From Photobacterium sanctipauli (lineage in GTDB: Bacteria; Pseudomonadota; Gammaproteobacteria; Enterobacterales; Vibrionaceae), in NCBI RefSeq assembly GCF_003026495.1, contig NZ_PYMA01000006.1, forward strand, positions 62,001 through 126,000: 64,000 nt of DNA, in the 5' to 3' direction. Below the pieces are notes generated by a model, which saw nothing but the letters and a program-made list of their open reading frames with translations, searched no databases and was not told the DNA's origin. Below, piece by piece: positions 26,959 through 36,738 of this stretch. The position numbers and the translations under genes were made by a program. Every line of letters begins with the position of its first letter. Position 1 is the first letter of the stretch.

Positions 26959-29055
26959 TTAGTTCCCCACCGCATTCACGATGCGTATCTGCTTTTCATC
27001 AGGCACTTCCTGATAAGACAACACACGTAACGACGGGATAGTATTCTTAACAAATTTCGCCAGCGTCGAGCGCAGTACACCCGAGGTCAACAAGACCGCA
27101 GGCTCGCCTTTCAACTCTTGCTGCTGGGTTGCCTCAGTCAGTGAACGCTGCAGGCGCTCGGCCAAACCAGGTTCGATACCTGTCGATTCACCACCGGCGG
27201 ACTGCATAGTCTTATGCAATATTTGTTCCAACTCAGGCACCAATGTAATCACTGGCAGCTCTGGCTCTATACCATTGATTTCCTGACAAATAAGTCGTTT
27301 CAAGCCGATTCGTACTGCGGCAGTGAGGATGTCAGGATCTTGACTCTTACTCGAGTATTCAGACAAGGTCTGAACAATGGTACGGATATCCCGGATAGGG
27401 ATCCCTTCATGCAGCAAGTTCTGCAGCACTTTAACGACCACGCCAAGCGATAGCTGATCAGGCACAAAACCCTCCACCAACTTCGGTGTGTTCTGGCCCA
27501 GCATCTCAAGTAGGTTCTGCACTTCTTCGTGGCCAAGTAGCTGAGACGCACAATTGGTCAGTATCTGGCTTAAATGGGTCGCCAGTACGGTTGCCGAGTC
27601 CACCACGGTATAGCCCAACGCCTGCGCATGCTCGCGCTGCGACTCCATGATCCAAACCGCCTCAAGGCCAAATGCCGGATCGGTGGTCGCTTCACCATCA
27701 ATGGTGCCGAACACCTGCCCAGGGTTGATGGCCAGCTCCATATTCGGGTGAATATTGGCTTCGCCGCAGGCAACCCCCATTAAACTAATACGGTAGGTAT
27801 TGGGCGGCAATTCCAAGTTGTCACGAATGTGAACAGGGGGGATAAGAAAACCGAAATCTTGCGACAGTTTCTTACGAACACCTTTAACTCGCTCAAGCAA
27901 CTCGCCACCCTGTTCTTTATCCACCATCGGGATCAAGCGGTAGCCAACTTCCAGACCGATGATATCAACCGGCTGAACATCGTCCCAAGACAGCTCTTTT
28001 TGCGGCTGTTGGGTGGCCAGCTCGGTTGAGGGTGCCTCGGCTTCTGCCACTGCAGCAGCTTGTTGTTTCTTGATCCGCCAATAGGCAATACCGCCAATCA
28101 TGGCTGCCAACAGCAGGAACGGTATGTGCGGCATCCCCGGTACGATACCCATAACGAATAAAATGACCCCAGTGATGATCAACGCCTGCGGGTTGTTGAA
28201 CATCTGGAAAGCCATTTGCTGGCCCATATCTTCGTCAGTATTTTGACGCGTCACCATCATTGCCGCGCCAATTGAAAGCAATAGCGAGGGTATTTGGGCT
28301 ACCAGACCATCACCGATGGTCAGCAGGCTGTAGATTTCGATTGCCTCACCAAAGCCAAGGCCGTGCTGGCTCATACCGATGACCAAGCCACCGATGATGT
28401 TGATACACAAAATCATGATACCAGCAATGGCATCACCCTTGACGAATTTCGACGCACCATCCATTGAACCGTAGAAGTCGGCTTCTTTTGTCACTTCAAA
28501 ACGGCGCAAACGTGCTTGGTCTTGGTCAATCAAACCGGCATTCAAGTCGGCATCGATTGCCATCTGCTTACCCGGCAAGGCATCAAGGGTAAAGCGGGCA
28601 CTCACTTCGGAAATACGGCCGGCACCTTTAGTAACGACCATGAAGTTAATAATCATCAAGATCAGGAAGACAACCAAACCCACGGCGTAGTTACCGCCAA
28701 TCACCACCGAGCCAAAAGCATCGATAACCTGGCCGGCGGCATCTGGTCCTTCATGGCCATATAGCAGTACCACGCGGGTAGATGCCACGTTCAGGGCAAG
28801 GCGCAACAAGGTGGCTATCAAAAGTACGGTAGGAAAAGCAGCGAAATCGAGCGGGCGACGGGTGTACACCGTTACCAGCAATACCACCAGCGCTAACGCG
28901 ATATTGAATGAAAATGCCATATCGAGCAGCAACGGCGGCATCGGCAAAACCACCATTGCCAACGTGGCCAGTACCATAACAGGGGCACCGACCGACGGCA
29001 TGGATTTCAACCGTTCTACAGGCAGTTTTTCAAGAAAAGGTAGAGATAACTTCAT
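26959..29055 (-). CDS. flhA: Flagellar export gate protein FlhA
   Basis: 698 residues, the normal length. Seen: eight N-terminal membrane segments with the conserved FHIPEP-type loop (VTKGAGRISEVSARFTLDALPGKQMAIDADLNAGLID), then the large cytoplasmic domain that docks export chaperones (MVDKEQGGELLERVKGVRKKLSQDFGFLIPPVHIRDN). No clear Shine-Dalgarno precedes the ATG. A sigma-54-like element lies about 175 bp upstream. First gene of the flhAFG-fliA-che run. Confidence 0.97.
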   Translation of the reverse strand: MKLSLPFLEKLPVERLKSMPSVGAPVMVLATLAMVVLPMPPLLLDMAFSFNIALALVVLLVTVYTRRPLDFAAFPTVLLIATLLRLALNVASTRVVLLYGHEGPDAAGQVIDAFGSVVIGGNYAVGLVVFLILMIINFMVVTKGAGRISEVSARFTLDALPGKQMAIDADLNAGLIDQDQARLRRFEVTKEADFYGSMDGASKFVKGDAIAGIMILCINIIGGLVIGMSQHGLGFGEAIEIYSLLTIGDGLVAQIPSLLLSIGAAMMVTRQNTDEDMGQQMAFQMFNNPQALIITGVILFVMGIVPGMPHIPFLLLAAMIGGIAYWRIKKQQAAAVAEAEAPSTELATQQPQKELSWDDVQPVDIIGLEVGYRLIPMVDKEQGGELLERVKGVRKKLSQDFGFLIPPVHIRDNLELPPNTYRISLMGVACGEANIHPNMELAINPGQVFGTIDGEATTDPAFGLEAVWIMESQREHAQALGYTVVDSATVLATHLSQILTNCASQLLGHEEVQNLLEMLGQNTPKLVEGFVPDQLSLGVVVKVLQNLLHEGIPIRDIRTIVQTLSEYSSKSQDPDILTAAVRIGLKRLICQEINGIEPELPVITLVPELEQILHKTMQSAGGESTGIEPGLAERLQRSLTEATQQQELKGEPAVLLTSGVLRSTLAKFVKNTIPSLRVLSYQEVPDEKQIRIVNAVGN

Positions 29056-29228
29056 TAATTCTAATTATTGAGTAACACCGCGCCGCCACTACATGGGCAT
29101 GTATCCATGCCAATATAAATAAGGACAATTCAGTCGCAGAAGCCGAAACAAGCATACCAACCAACATATATTGGGCTGGTACAAGAATGGGTATTTTACC
29201 GCCATATCCCGTAAATCGAAACTAGATT

Positions 29229-29244
29229 AGCAAGATTCATTCCC
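29229..29244 (-). promoter_or_regulatory. Possible sigma-54 promoter of flhA
   Basis: Minus strand reads GGGAATGAATCTTGCT, with GG-N10-GC spacing and a good -12 half (TTGCT) but a poor first base in the -24 half. Within the 240-bp flhB-flhA gap, about 175 bp from the flhA start. The rest of the gap shows no other clear signal. Confidence 0.4.
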
Positions 29245-29295
29245 GCCAAAGCGACAATAATTTGACATTCACATATATACCTGAAAGGCATGAAA

Positions 29296-30426
29296 TTAAT
29301 ATTGATAATCTTTCGGTATATTCACCGCTTCCTTGGAGAGAACCGGTTTTCTGCCACGCCCTTTACGGTATTGCTTAAGCTGGAAAATATAAGCCAACAC
29401 CTGAGCCACAGCACTGAATAAGCCGTCTGGGATCTGCTGTTCAAGCTCTGCGGTATGATAAAGCGCACGGGCTAACGGCGGTGCGGGCACAATATCAATT
29501 TGGTGTTCATTGGCAATTTCACGGATTTTAAGCGCGAGAAAATCTGTTCCTTTGGCAACGACAACCGGCGCTGAATCTTTTTCAGGGTCATAACGCAAGG
29601 CCACAGAGAAGTGCTCCGGGTTAGTAATGACCACATCGGCTTGCGGGACATCCGCCATCATCCGGCGCTGGGCCATTTCACGCTGAAGCATGCGGATACG
29701 CCCCTTCACTTCAGGCTTACCCTCGGTATCCTTGTACTCGTCTTTCACTTCCTGCTTGGTCATTTTAAGCTGCTCATTGTGCTGCCAAATTTGGTAGGGC
29801 ACATCAATGGCGACCACGACCAGCAAGGAGCAGCAAATCAGCAATACAAAACCAAGCAAGATATCCAGCGCATGAAACAGGTTTTGCGGATAGACTTCGA
29901 CCGTCAGCTGGAAGAGATCCTCCAGGTTGCCGCGCATCAGTACGAACGCTACCCCGGCCACCAGCGAGACTTTCAGAATAGACTTGATTAGCTCAACAAT
30001 ACTCTGCTTGCCGAGCATTTTCTTAAAGCCGCTGATCGGGTTCATTTTCGACATTTTCGGCATCGCTGCTTCCACCGAGAAGCTGATCCCCCCGAGGCCT
30101 GCCGCACCCAGTACCGCCGCGCAAAACAAAAAGGCCAAGACCAAAAACAGCGGGAAGGCGATATGCCAAATCGATGCCCAAATGACCGCAAACAAGCGGT
30201 TGAGATCGAAGATCTCCTCGCGGGTCAGCGAGAACATCTTGGTCATGACATCGGCCAATCCCTTGCCAAGTGATTCACCAAACCACATCAAGCCGACGGC
30301 ACCCGCCACCAGCACAGCGACTGAAGCTAATTCTCTTGAGCGCGGTACTTGCCCCTTTTCCCGCGCCTGCTGAAGCCTTCGGGGCGTGGCATCTTCGGTA
30401 CGTTCCTGACCGTCGGACTCTGCCAT
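29296..30426 (-). CDS. flhB: Flagellar export switch protein FlhB
   Basis: 376 residues from the ATG in TAATG, coupled to the fliR stop. Seen: N-terminal EDATPRRLQQAREKGQVPRSREL, four membrane segments, the linker KMTKQEVKDEYKDTEGKPEVKGRIR, and the C-domain SAPVVVAKGTDFLALKIREIA. The autocleavage site reads NPEH (residues 269-272) instead of the textbook NPTH; Asn and Pro, the cleaved pair, are kept. FlhB switches export from rod/hook to filament substrates. Last gene of the fliK-to-flhB operon. Confidence 0.96.
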   Translation of the reverse strand: MAESDGQERTEDATPRRLQQAREKGQVPRSRELASVAVLVAGAVGLMWFGESLGKGLADVMTKMFSLTREEIFDLNRLFAVIWASIWHIAFPLFLVLAFLFCAAVLGAAGLGGISFSVEAAMPKMSKMNPISGFKKMLGKQSIVELIKSILKVSLVAGVAFVLMRGNLEDLFQLTVEVYPQNLFHALDILLGFVLLICCSLLVVVAIDVPYQIWQHNEQLKMTKQEVKDEYKDTEGKPEVKGRIRMLQREMAQRRMMADVPQADVVITNPEHFSVALRYDPEKDSAPVVVAKGTDFLALKIREIANEHQIDIVPAPPLARALYHTAELEQQIPDGLFSAVAQVLAYIFQLKQYRKGRGRKPVLSKEAVNIPKDYQY

Positions 30427-31208
30427 TAGCAATCCACCCTAATCAAACTACATACCTGACCAAAACCCAGCTCCCAGCTGTATTCATACTGCGGCATGAT
30501 CCCCGCCACCAAGAACCAGCTGATCAAAAGACCTATCAGCAAGGCAAACGAAAAGCCCAAAGAAAAAATATTCAGCTGCGGCGCCGCCCTTGTCATCACA
30601 CCAAAAGACAGGTTCACCGTCAGCAGGGCGATGATCCCCGCCAGGGCCATATTCAGGCCCATTTGGAACATCAAGCCGAACCAGCTGGCCAACTGGTAGT
30701 AATCAACCGGCCGCAGCATCGACTCGCCAATCGGCAAGGTCGTAAAGCTCAATACCACCAGGTTTAGCATGGTGAGGTGGCCATCGGTGGCCAAAAACAA
30801 CATCACGGCCAACATCATATAGAACTGGCCCAATACCGGGGTATTCTGGCCGTTGGCCGGGTCGACCATAGAGGCAAAACCGATACTCGACTGCATACCC
30901 AAGATCTGCCCCAATAACACAAAGGTCTGGGTCACAAATTGGGTCACCAGCCCCATGGCGATACCGATCAACACCTGTTGCCCGGTGGTGAGGAACCCGG
31001 CAAAAGAGAGCAGTTCAATGTCCTTGGTGACGGCAGGCAAAATTGGCATCACCGCAAACGTCATGGTCACGGCAAGATACAAGCGGATCTTGGCCGACAC
31101 AAAGCGCGCGCCAAAGAAAGTCATCACCATCATCATCGACGAGATGCGCGTCAGCGGCCAAAAGTAATTGGCAATCCAGTCGAGTAATAAGGCGGAAGAG
31201 AAGTTCAT
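30426..31208 (-). CDS. fliR: Flagellar export gate protein FliR
   Basis: About 260 residues from ATG 31208; a TTG two codons upstream is possible. Hydrophobic protein with about six membrane segments. Seen: MNFSSALLLDWIANYFWPLTRISSMMMVMTFFGARFVSAKIRLYLA, QLASWFGLMFQMGLNMALAGIIALL and GVMTRAAPQLNIFSLGF, all FliR-like. Forms the core of the export gate with FliP and FliQ. Coupled to flhB. Confidence 0.95.
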   Translation of the reverse strand: MNFSSALLLDWIANYFWPLTRISSMMMVMTFFGARFVSAKIRLYLAVTMTFAVMPILPAVTKDIELLSFAGFLTTGQQVLIGIAMGLVTQFVTQTFVLLGQILGMQSSIGFASMVDPANGQNTPVLGQFYMMLAVMLFLATDGHLTMLNLVVLSFTTLPIGESMLRPVDYYQLASWFGLMFQMGLNMALAGIIALLTVNLSFGVMTRAAPQLNIFSLGFSFALLIGLLISWFLVAGIMPQYEYSWELGFGQVCSLIRVDC

Positions 31209-31224
31209 CGGCAATAAACCATGC

Positions 31225-31494
31225 TCAATAGAGCAGTTGCGGGATCTGCTCGATGATGCGATAGAAATAATCCATCAGCATCTGGGTCATCATATGACCA
31301 AAGAACATCAGTGCCAGCAGGGTGACGATCAAACGAGGGAGGAAACTCAACGTCTGTTCGTTTATCGACGTGGCCGCCTGAAAGACAGCCACAATCAAGC
31401 CGATCAACAAGCCCGGTATGACGATGGCACACACCATCAGCAATACCATGTACAAGGCTTCTTGGAATATCTCGACAAACGCTTCTGGGGTCAT
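31225..31494 (-). CDS. fliQ: Flagellar export gate protein FliQ
   Basis: 89 residues with two membrane helices, the usual form. Seen: [55 protein letters not shown], the FliQ/SpaQ family sequence with the conserved Q.AT.INEQTL turn. Its start overlaps the fliP stop by 4 bp. Confidence 0.96.
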   Translation of the reverse strand: MTPEAFVEIFQEALYMVLLMVCAIVIPGLLIGLIVAVFQAATSINEQTLSFLPRLIVTLLALMFFGHMMTQMLMDYFYRIIEQIPQLLY

Positions 31495-32324
31495 GTTCCG
31501 AAACTCCCCGCCAAGGTCGATAGGATCAGGTTCCAGCCGTCAACCAACACGAACAACATCAGCTTGAACGGCAACGATACAATCATCGGCGAAAGCATCA
31601 TCATACCCATGGCCATCAAGACCGATGCCACCACCAAGTCGATGATCAAGAACGGCAAGAACAGCATGAAGCCAATCTGGAAGGCGGTCTTTAGCTCGGA
31701 CGTGATAAAAGCAGGGATCAATACCGTCATCGACACTTCTTGCGGATCCGTCGCGGTCGAGCCCGACATGTTAACGAAGCTTTCGAGATCTTTGACCCGT
31801 GTTTGCTTGAGCATGAATTGGCGAAGCGGCTCCTGCGCTTGCTCCAACGCCTCAACCGCCGTCATTTCTTCGTTAATGTACGGCTGTACCGCATTGGTAT
31901 TAATCTGGTCCAGCACCGGCGACATGATGAAAAAGGTCAGGAACATGGCGATACCAATGATCACCTGGTTCGACGGCGTTTGTTGCAGGCCCATGGCCTG
32001 GCGCAAAATCGACATCACCACCACAATCCGGGTGAACGAGGTCATCAAAATGACAATCGCGGGCAAAAAGCCCAGCGCCGTCATCAGCGCCAATATTTGC
32101 AATGTTATCGAGTAGTCTTCGGTACCATCGGGATTGACGGTGACAGAAAATGCCGGGATCCCACCGCCAGCGCCCTTGGCGGTGACCATTTTGGTTGCCC
32201 CGCCCTCGCTTTGCATCTCGCTGACCGTCACACTGCTCGCGGCTTCAGTTTCCGCCATCACGGGCAATGTGAACAACAGACTAAAAACCGCCAGAAGGGC
32301 GGCTATCACACTATTTCTTATCAT
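31491..32324 (-). CDS. fliP: Flagellar export gate protein FliP
   Basis: 277 residues. Seen: a signal peptide (cleaved after about VMA), then FliP signatures [52 protein letters not shown] and [31 protein letters not shown] C-terminus. Five FliP with FliR and FliQ make the export channel. Overlaps fliO by 14 bp and fliQ by 4 bp. Confidence 0.96.
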   Translation of the reverse strand: MIRNSVIAALLAVFSLLFTLPVMAETEAASSVTVSEMQSEGGATKMVTAKGAGGGIPAFSVTVNPDGTEDYSITLQILALMTALGFLPAIVILMTSFTRIVVVMSILRQAMGLQQTPSNQVIIGIAMFLTFFIMSPVLDQINTNAVQPYINEEMTAVEALEQAQEPLRQFMLKQTRVKDLESFVNMSGSTATDPQEVSMTVLIPAFITSELKTAFQIGFMLFLPFLIIDLVVASVLMAMGMMMLSPMIVSLPFKLMLFVLVDGWNLILSTLAGSFGT

Positions 32325-32739
32325 CTTTTTTTAATAGTTTGCCCAGCTGGTTGGCAAAGTCTTGCCCGCCGGACACCTCATCCATGGCGATTGGTTGTTC
32401 CAACTTACCTAACAACGAAATATTTTGTTGCGTTACCCCAACCAGCATCTGCTCGTCACCCACTTGGAGCAGGACGATACGCTCACGCTGTCCAACGGGC
32501 AATTGGCGCAATATGCGCAACGAAGCATCACCCGATTGTACCCCCGGAAACTTCATCCGCTTAAGCAGCCATGCCAGGAACAGGATCACCGTGACCACCA
32601 GCACCAGGGAGGCCAATGTTGTTGCGATGTTTAGCTCTGGCGCCGCCGCGGCAGCTGCCGGTAGTGGCAATAGCCCAAACGCAACAATCAGCCCGAAGGC
32701 TGATTTAGAAAAACAATTAAAGAGCGTCATTCGTTTCAT
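32311..32739 (-). CDS. fliO: Flagellar export assembly protein FliO
   Basis: 142 residues. Seen: signal-like N-terminus ([11 protein letters not shown] region), one membrane helix ([25 protein letters not shown]) and a small cytoplasmic domain with [30 protein letters not shown], the FliO pattern. It helps assemble FliP. Between fliN and fliP in the standard order, 2 bp after fliN. Confidence 0.93.
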   Translation of the reverse strand: MKRMTLFNCFSKSAFGLIVAFGLLPLPAAAAAAPELNIATTLASLVLVVTVILFLAWLLKRMKFPGVQSGDASLRILRQLPVGQRERIVLLQVGDEQMLVGVTQQNISLLGKLEQPIAMDEVSGGQDFANQLGKLLKKDDKK

Positions 32740-32741
32740 TC

Positions 32742-33137
32742 TTAGCGCAATTTCTTAATTCGCTCGGTTTGGCTGATCACATCGGTTAGACGAATACCAA
32801 ACTTGTCGTTCACCACAACCACCTCGCCGTGGGCGATCAAGGTACCGTTAACCATCACATCCAGCGATTCACCGGCAACACGGTCAAGCTCAACCACCGA
32901 ACCTTGGTTCAATTGCAGTAAGTTACGGATACTGATTTGGGTACGGCCCACTTCCATCGAAATGGTGACCGGGATATCCATGATGGTATCAAGCTTACGG
33001 CGCTCGTCTTCACCAAACGGCGCGGCATCGTCGGTCAATTCTTCCAGCGGTGCGGGTTGCGCGCTATTTTCCTCAGTTGCCTGCTCGGCCAGGGCTGCTG
33101 CCCAGTCATCCGCAATTTGTTGGTCATTCTGAGACAT
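32742..33137 (-). CDS. fliN: Flagellar motor switch protein FliN
   Basis: 131 residues. The acidic/Ala-rich N-terminal 45 residues precede the SpoA domain: LDTIMDIPVTISMEVGRTQISIRNLLQLNQGSVVELDRVAGESLDVMVNGTLIAHGEVVVVNDKFGIRLTDV-type sequence. FliN forms the lower C-ring and also docks FliH. Follows fliM by 8 bp. Confidence 0.97.
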   Translation of the reverse strand: MSQNDQQIADDWAAALAEQATEENSAQPAPLEELTDDAAPFGEDERRKLDTIMDIPVTISMEVGRTQISIRNLLQLNQGSVVELDRVAGESLDVMVNGTLIAHGEVVVVNDKFGIRLTDVISQTERIKKLR

Positions 33138-33145
33138 TTTTCTAC

Positions 33146-34201
33146 CTACTCTTCATCTTGGCTGTCACTGTGGATATTCAACAGTGCGGTGCCTAATTCG
33201 TCACGGTCAAGGAAGGCCAGATCACTTTTCACCATGTCTGGTCGCTTGAGCTTCTCTGTAATTTTCAGGGCGACGTTATCACCCGATTTACCCATCTTGG
33301 CGCGATAGGTCGGCAAGTCTTCCACAAATACCGTTGCCGCTTCCGGCATATCAATCGGGATCACATCGCCGGGTTGCAACTCCATCAAGTCACGTAATGA
33401 CAAGTCCACATCGAGCAGCTTGGCGCGCATATTCACCGGAACATCCATGATTTCATCACGCAATGCCTTGCTCCAGCGAACATCGGTATCCATCTTGTCA
33501 CTCTGGACACCGGCGTCCAGCAATTCGCGGATAGGCTCAACCATGGAATAAGGCATCACCACATGGAAGTCACCGCCCCCGCCGTCCACTTCGATATGGA
33601 AGGAGCTCACCACGATCACCTCGGTCGGGCTCACAATGTTTGCCATGGTCGGGTTAACCTCAGAATCAAGGTATTCGAACTCGACCCCCATCACCGGCGA
33701 CCATGCCTCGCGATAATCTTCAAAGACTAGCTTCAGCAGCATTTGTACAATACGGCGCTCGGTTGGGGTAAATTCCCGGCCTTCGATTTTGGCATGGAAA
33801 CGGCCATCACCACCGAAGAAGTTCTCCACCAAAATAAAGACCAAGCGCGCTTCCATGGTGATCAGCGCCGTGCCTTTCAAAGGACGGAACCTCACCATGT
33901 TCAAACTGGTCGGTACATACAGGGTATTTTGATACTCACCAAACTTGAGCATCTGTACCCCGTTTATCGATACCTCTGCGGTTTTTCGCAGCATATTAAA
34001 CAGACTGATCCGCATATGGCGCGCAAAGCGCTCGTTGATCAGCTCAAGGGTGGGCATCCGCCCACGAACAATCCGGTCCTGCGATGAAAAATCAAATGAT
34101 ATGACACCCGATTCGCTCTGGCCGCCATCATCCTCATCTTCTACGTCATCGACACCATGTAACAGCGCATCAATTTCGTCTTGGGTTAATAAGTCGCTCA
34201 C
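33146..34201 (-). CDS. fliM: Flagellar motor switch protein FliM
   Basis: 351 residues. Seen: N-terminal CheY-P binding peptide MSDLLTQDEIDALLHG, middle domain with GGSG-type motif replaced by the local FVKN region (RGRMPTLELINERFARHMRISLFNMLRKTAEVSI), and a C-terminal SpoA domain (VRAKLLDVDLSLRDLMELQPGDVIPI-like). FliM is the CheY target in the C-ring. Lies between fliL and fliN. Confidence 0.97.
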   Translation of the reverse strand: MSDLLTQDEIDALLHGVDDVEDEDDGGQSESGVISFDFSSQDRIVRGRMPTLELINERFARHMRISLFNMLRKTAEVSINGVQMLKFGEYQNTLYVPTSLNMVRFRPLKGTALITMEARLVFILVENFFGGDGRFHAKIEGREFTPTERRIVQMLLKLVFEDYREAWSPVMGVEFEYLDSEVNPTMANIVSPTEVIVVSSFHIEVDGGGGDFHVVMPYSMVEPIRELLDAGVQSDKMDTDVRWSKALRDEIMDVPVNMRAKLLDVDLSLRDLMELQPGDVIPIDMPEAATVFVEDLPTYRAKMGKSGDNVALKITEKLKRPDMVKSDLAFLDRDELGTALLNIHSDSQDEE

Positions 34202-34208
34202 ATTAAAC

Positions 34209-34700
34209 CTATTGCATTACAAAACCAGTAAATAGCACCCGTTCAACCACTTGTTGCCCGGCTACTTTCATCATCGCATCCTGGACCGATGACAATGCCT
34301 GCTGACGTAGGTCAATGCGCCCTGTCGGCGTTCTCAATTGCTCTACGGTCGCGGCGCCAAATGTTTGCAACAAGGTACTTTCAATCAATGGAATATGCTG
34401 GTTGGCCGATGCCTCGTTGGCATCACCACGCACCATTAGCTGTACCTTGACCTGCACGAGCCTGTCGCGTTGATCACCCGTTACATTAAAGATAAAAGGC
34501 TGGGGCAAAATGACATAATACGCTGGCTCACTTGCCACCGGCGCTGTGGACGTTTGGGCTTGTGCCATTTCCGGATCACTGCTGTCATCGCTCATGAAAA
34601 ACCACCAAGCACCGCCCCCTAAACCGCCAAGCAAGAGGACTGCTGCAACGATGATAATAATCAGCTTCTTCTTTCCGCCGCCGTTTTCTTCATCTGCCAT
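34209..34700 (-). CDS. fliL: Flagellar basal body-associated protein FliL
   Basis: 163 residues. Seen: short acidic/Gly N-terminus, one membrane helix (LIIIIVAAVLLLGGLGGGAWWFFM), a Ser/Thr linker and the periplasmic FliL domain (YYVILPQPFIFNVTGDQRDRLVQVKVQLMVRG). FliL surrounds stator units and supports torque. Follows fliK by 47 bp. Confidence 0.96.
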   Translation of the reverse strand: MADEENGGGKKKLIIIIVAAVLLLGGLGGGAWWFFMSDDSSDPEMAQAQTSTAPVASEPAYYVILPQPFIFNVTGDQRDRLVQVKVQLMVRGDANEASANQHIPLIESTLLQTFGAATVEQLRTPTGRIDLRQQALSSVQDAMMKVAGQQVVERVLFTGFVMQ

Positions 34701-34747
34701 TTGGAATTATTCCTTTCACTCTATGTTCTTATCGGAGCAGTATAACA

Positions 34748-36625
34748 TTATGCATAGTAATCGACGCCCTCTTTAGGCGCGGTTGCCCAAAGCTCATTCA
34801 CATCGACGCCATGGAAGTCGTCGTCACCCCCAGGCCCTGCGTTGCTACCTTGCTGGCTGCCATTGCCTTGTTGGCCGTTACCCTGCGCTTGGTTCTGCTG
34901 ACCAGCAAACTGACGGCCGCTATCTTGCTGCACCGACGTCTGGGCTAATTGCACCCCCTGCTGGCTTAGCAATTCGCGTAGCCTTGGCATCGCCTGTTCA
35001 ACCAGGTCGCGGGTTTGCTGGTTGCCCACGGTAAACTGCACCGAGGCTTGATCGTTATTCATCGATAGCTTGATCTGCAGCTTACCCAACTCTGGCGGAT
35101 CCAAACGGATATCCACATGCTTCAAGTTCTTCGACAGCATCATTTGCATCCGCTCTGCCAACTGCTCACCACCCTGCTCTTTGTTCAATGGCAGTGGCGG
35201 CTGTGTTGCCGCTTGCGCCTGATCGGTAGTGCGTGCTTGCAGCAGTGACTGGGCTGATGCCGCCGTCATGGCTGATTGCTGGTTACCTTGATCTGCACCC
35301 GTGTGGTTTTGGCCCGCCGAAGTCGGCTCAAGTTGGTTTTGGCCTAACCCTGCCGCTAAACCTTCGATACCGGCCTTACCCATCTCAGGGTCTACAGCTT
35401 CTTGGCTATCAGTTGGTTGCATTTGCCCCATAAAAGCGGCCATTGCCGGGTTCTGCGGCTGATTTAAGCTATTTGGTGCCGTAGTCGCGTCCGCACTAGC
35501 TGCTTGGCCTGCAGTAGATGCATTAATCAATGCGTTGGTTGCGGGCTGGCTATTCGCACTTCGGGCACCTACCTGTTGGCTATCCGCTGCTCGCAGGCTC
35601 TGCTCGGCATTTTTTGCCAGCTCTGTATTTTCTGCATTTACTGTACCCGCGTTAGCAACACTGCCACCAACAGCAGCTGTGGCGGCTGTATCGTCACCTA
35701 ACGCTTGGTGCTGCTCAGGCGAAAGCTCACTGTCCACAGCCTTAGTTTGATCCTGCTGTTGACGCGAACCAGCCCCTTGCTGGGCAAACACCTGCGCCAA
35801 CTGCTCGTCAGTCAGTCCCGTGCTTTCACCTTCTTCTGCCACCATAGCTGGCGACGAATCAGGTGCCAAACTAGACACAATAGCCGCTTCTGCCTTCGCC
35901 TTGTCCGGCGCAACATTATCGGCCAGCACAGTTTGTCCTTCCGGCGGCAAAGAGTTGCCTTCTTGTCGCAATTGGCTGGCTTGTCCATCACTATCAACTG
36001 CCTGAAGCTGCCTATTCGAATCGGACAAGCGCTTGAGCAACTCTTCACCTTCACTCATGGCTTGTTGCTTATCCTGCGCCGCCGCTGAGTTGCTCTCATT
36101 TTTGGCTGACGCAGCAGCATCCGCGCCAGCCGTATGACTGTTGGCCGCCTGAGCTGTTGCCGTTGAGCTAGCCTTCGTATCCAGCTCGATATCAGCCTCT
36201 GGCTGGGTTGATGGTGGCTGGACTGATTGCGACTGATCCGCTGCCGCTTTGCCTTCCGTTTTAACAGACGTGGTTTGCTCGGGAGTGCTGCTATCTTCCT
36301 GACTCACTTTGCTATTTTTAGCGTTCTCATTAGCCTCGGCGCTCTCTTTTGCAGCCTTAGCCTCGGCTGACTGAGCGTTGCTTGGCTGAGCCGTATTTTC
36401 TTTTGCGGTTGCTGCCGCGCCGTCAACAGAAGATCGAGCCTTATCCTGAGGCTTGGCTTCTGGGTTGCCTTTAGCAGCCTTGTCTTTTACCGCACCTTGC
36501 AATTGAGCAGAAAAGCCCGGCTTGGATTCATCCGCACTGGCAGGCTTGTCTGTTTGACCAGCTGGCGCAGGCGACGCCCCTTTGGTCGATACCGGTTCTG
36601 TTGTCAATAAACGGGATGAAAGCAT
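34748..36625 (-). CDS. fliK: Flagellar hook-length control protein FliK
   Basis: 625 residues, long for FliK. The first about 480 residues are Ala/Gln/Ser/Glu-rich low-complexity sequence serving as the molecular ruler. The FliK C-terminal domain follows (LAERMQMMLSKNLKHVDIRLDPPELGKLQIKLSMNNDQASVQFTVGNQQTRDLVEQAMPRLRELLSQQGVQLAQTSV-type), then a Gln/Gly-rich tail. It times the FlhB switch when the hook is complete. A sigma-54 element lies about 55 bp upstream, so it begins the fliKLMNOPQR-flhB operon. Confidence 0.95.
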   Translation of the reverse strand: MLSSRLLTTEPVSTKGASPAPAGQTDKPASADESKPGFSAQLQGAVKDKAAKGNPEAKPQDKARSSVDGAAATAKENTAQPSNAQSAEAKAAKESAEANENAKNSKVSQEDSSTPEQTTSVKTEGKAAADQSQSVQPPSTQPEADIELDTKASSTATAQAANSHTAGADAAASAKNESNSAAAQDKQQAMSEGEELLKRLSDSNRQLQAVDSDGQASQLRQEGNSLPPEGQTVLADNVAPDKAKAEAAIVSSLAPDSSPAMVAEEGESTGLTDEQLAQVFAQQGAGSRQQQDQTKAVDSELSPEQHQALGDDTAATAAVGGSVANAGTVNAENTELAKNAEQSLRAADSQQVGARSANSQPATNALINASTAGQAASADATTAPNSLNQPQNPAMAAFMGQMQPTDSQEAVDPEMGKAGIEGLAAGLGQNQLEPTSAGQNHTGADQGNQQSAMTAASAQSLLQARTTDQAQAATQPPLPLNKEQGGEQLAERMQMMLSKNLKHVDIRLDPPELGKLQIKLSMNNDQASVQFTVGNQQTRDLVEQAMPRLRELLSQQGVQLAQTSVQQDSGRQFAGQQNQAQGNGQQGNGSQQGSNAGPGGDDDFHGVDVNELWATAPKEGVDYYA

Positions 36626-36677
36626 ACGGGCCCTTGCTGAGTAACACTTGGTTTAATCATTAATTACCCAATAGCAA

Positions 36678-36693
36678 TGCAAGAATCACACCA
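36678..36693 (-). promoter_or_regulatory. Sigma-54 promoter of the fliK operon
   Basis: Minus strand reads TGGTGTGATTCTTGCA: the -24 GG and -12 GC have the required 10-nt spacing and the -12 half is perfect (TTGCA). It lies in the 113-bp gap between fliJ and fliK, about 53 bp before the fliK ATG. Confidence 0.7.
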
Positions 36694-36738
36694 TCTTCGC
36701 GCTACATTGATAGCCTTCTTTATCGCGAGATACCGGCA

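Noticed and set aside
31168..32115. 315-codon plus-strand open frame
   Set aside because: It runs antisense across fliR, fliQ and fliP, whose protein signatures are clear, and has no recognisable motif.
31740..32564. 274-codon plus-strand open frame
   Set aside because: Antisense to fliP and fliO; Arg/His-rich composition typical of shadow frames.
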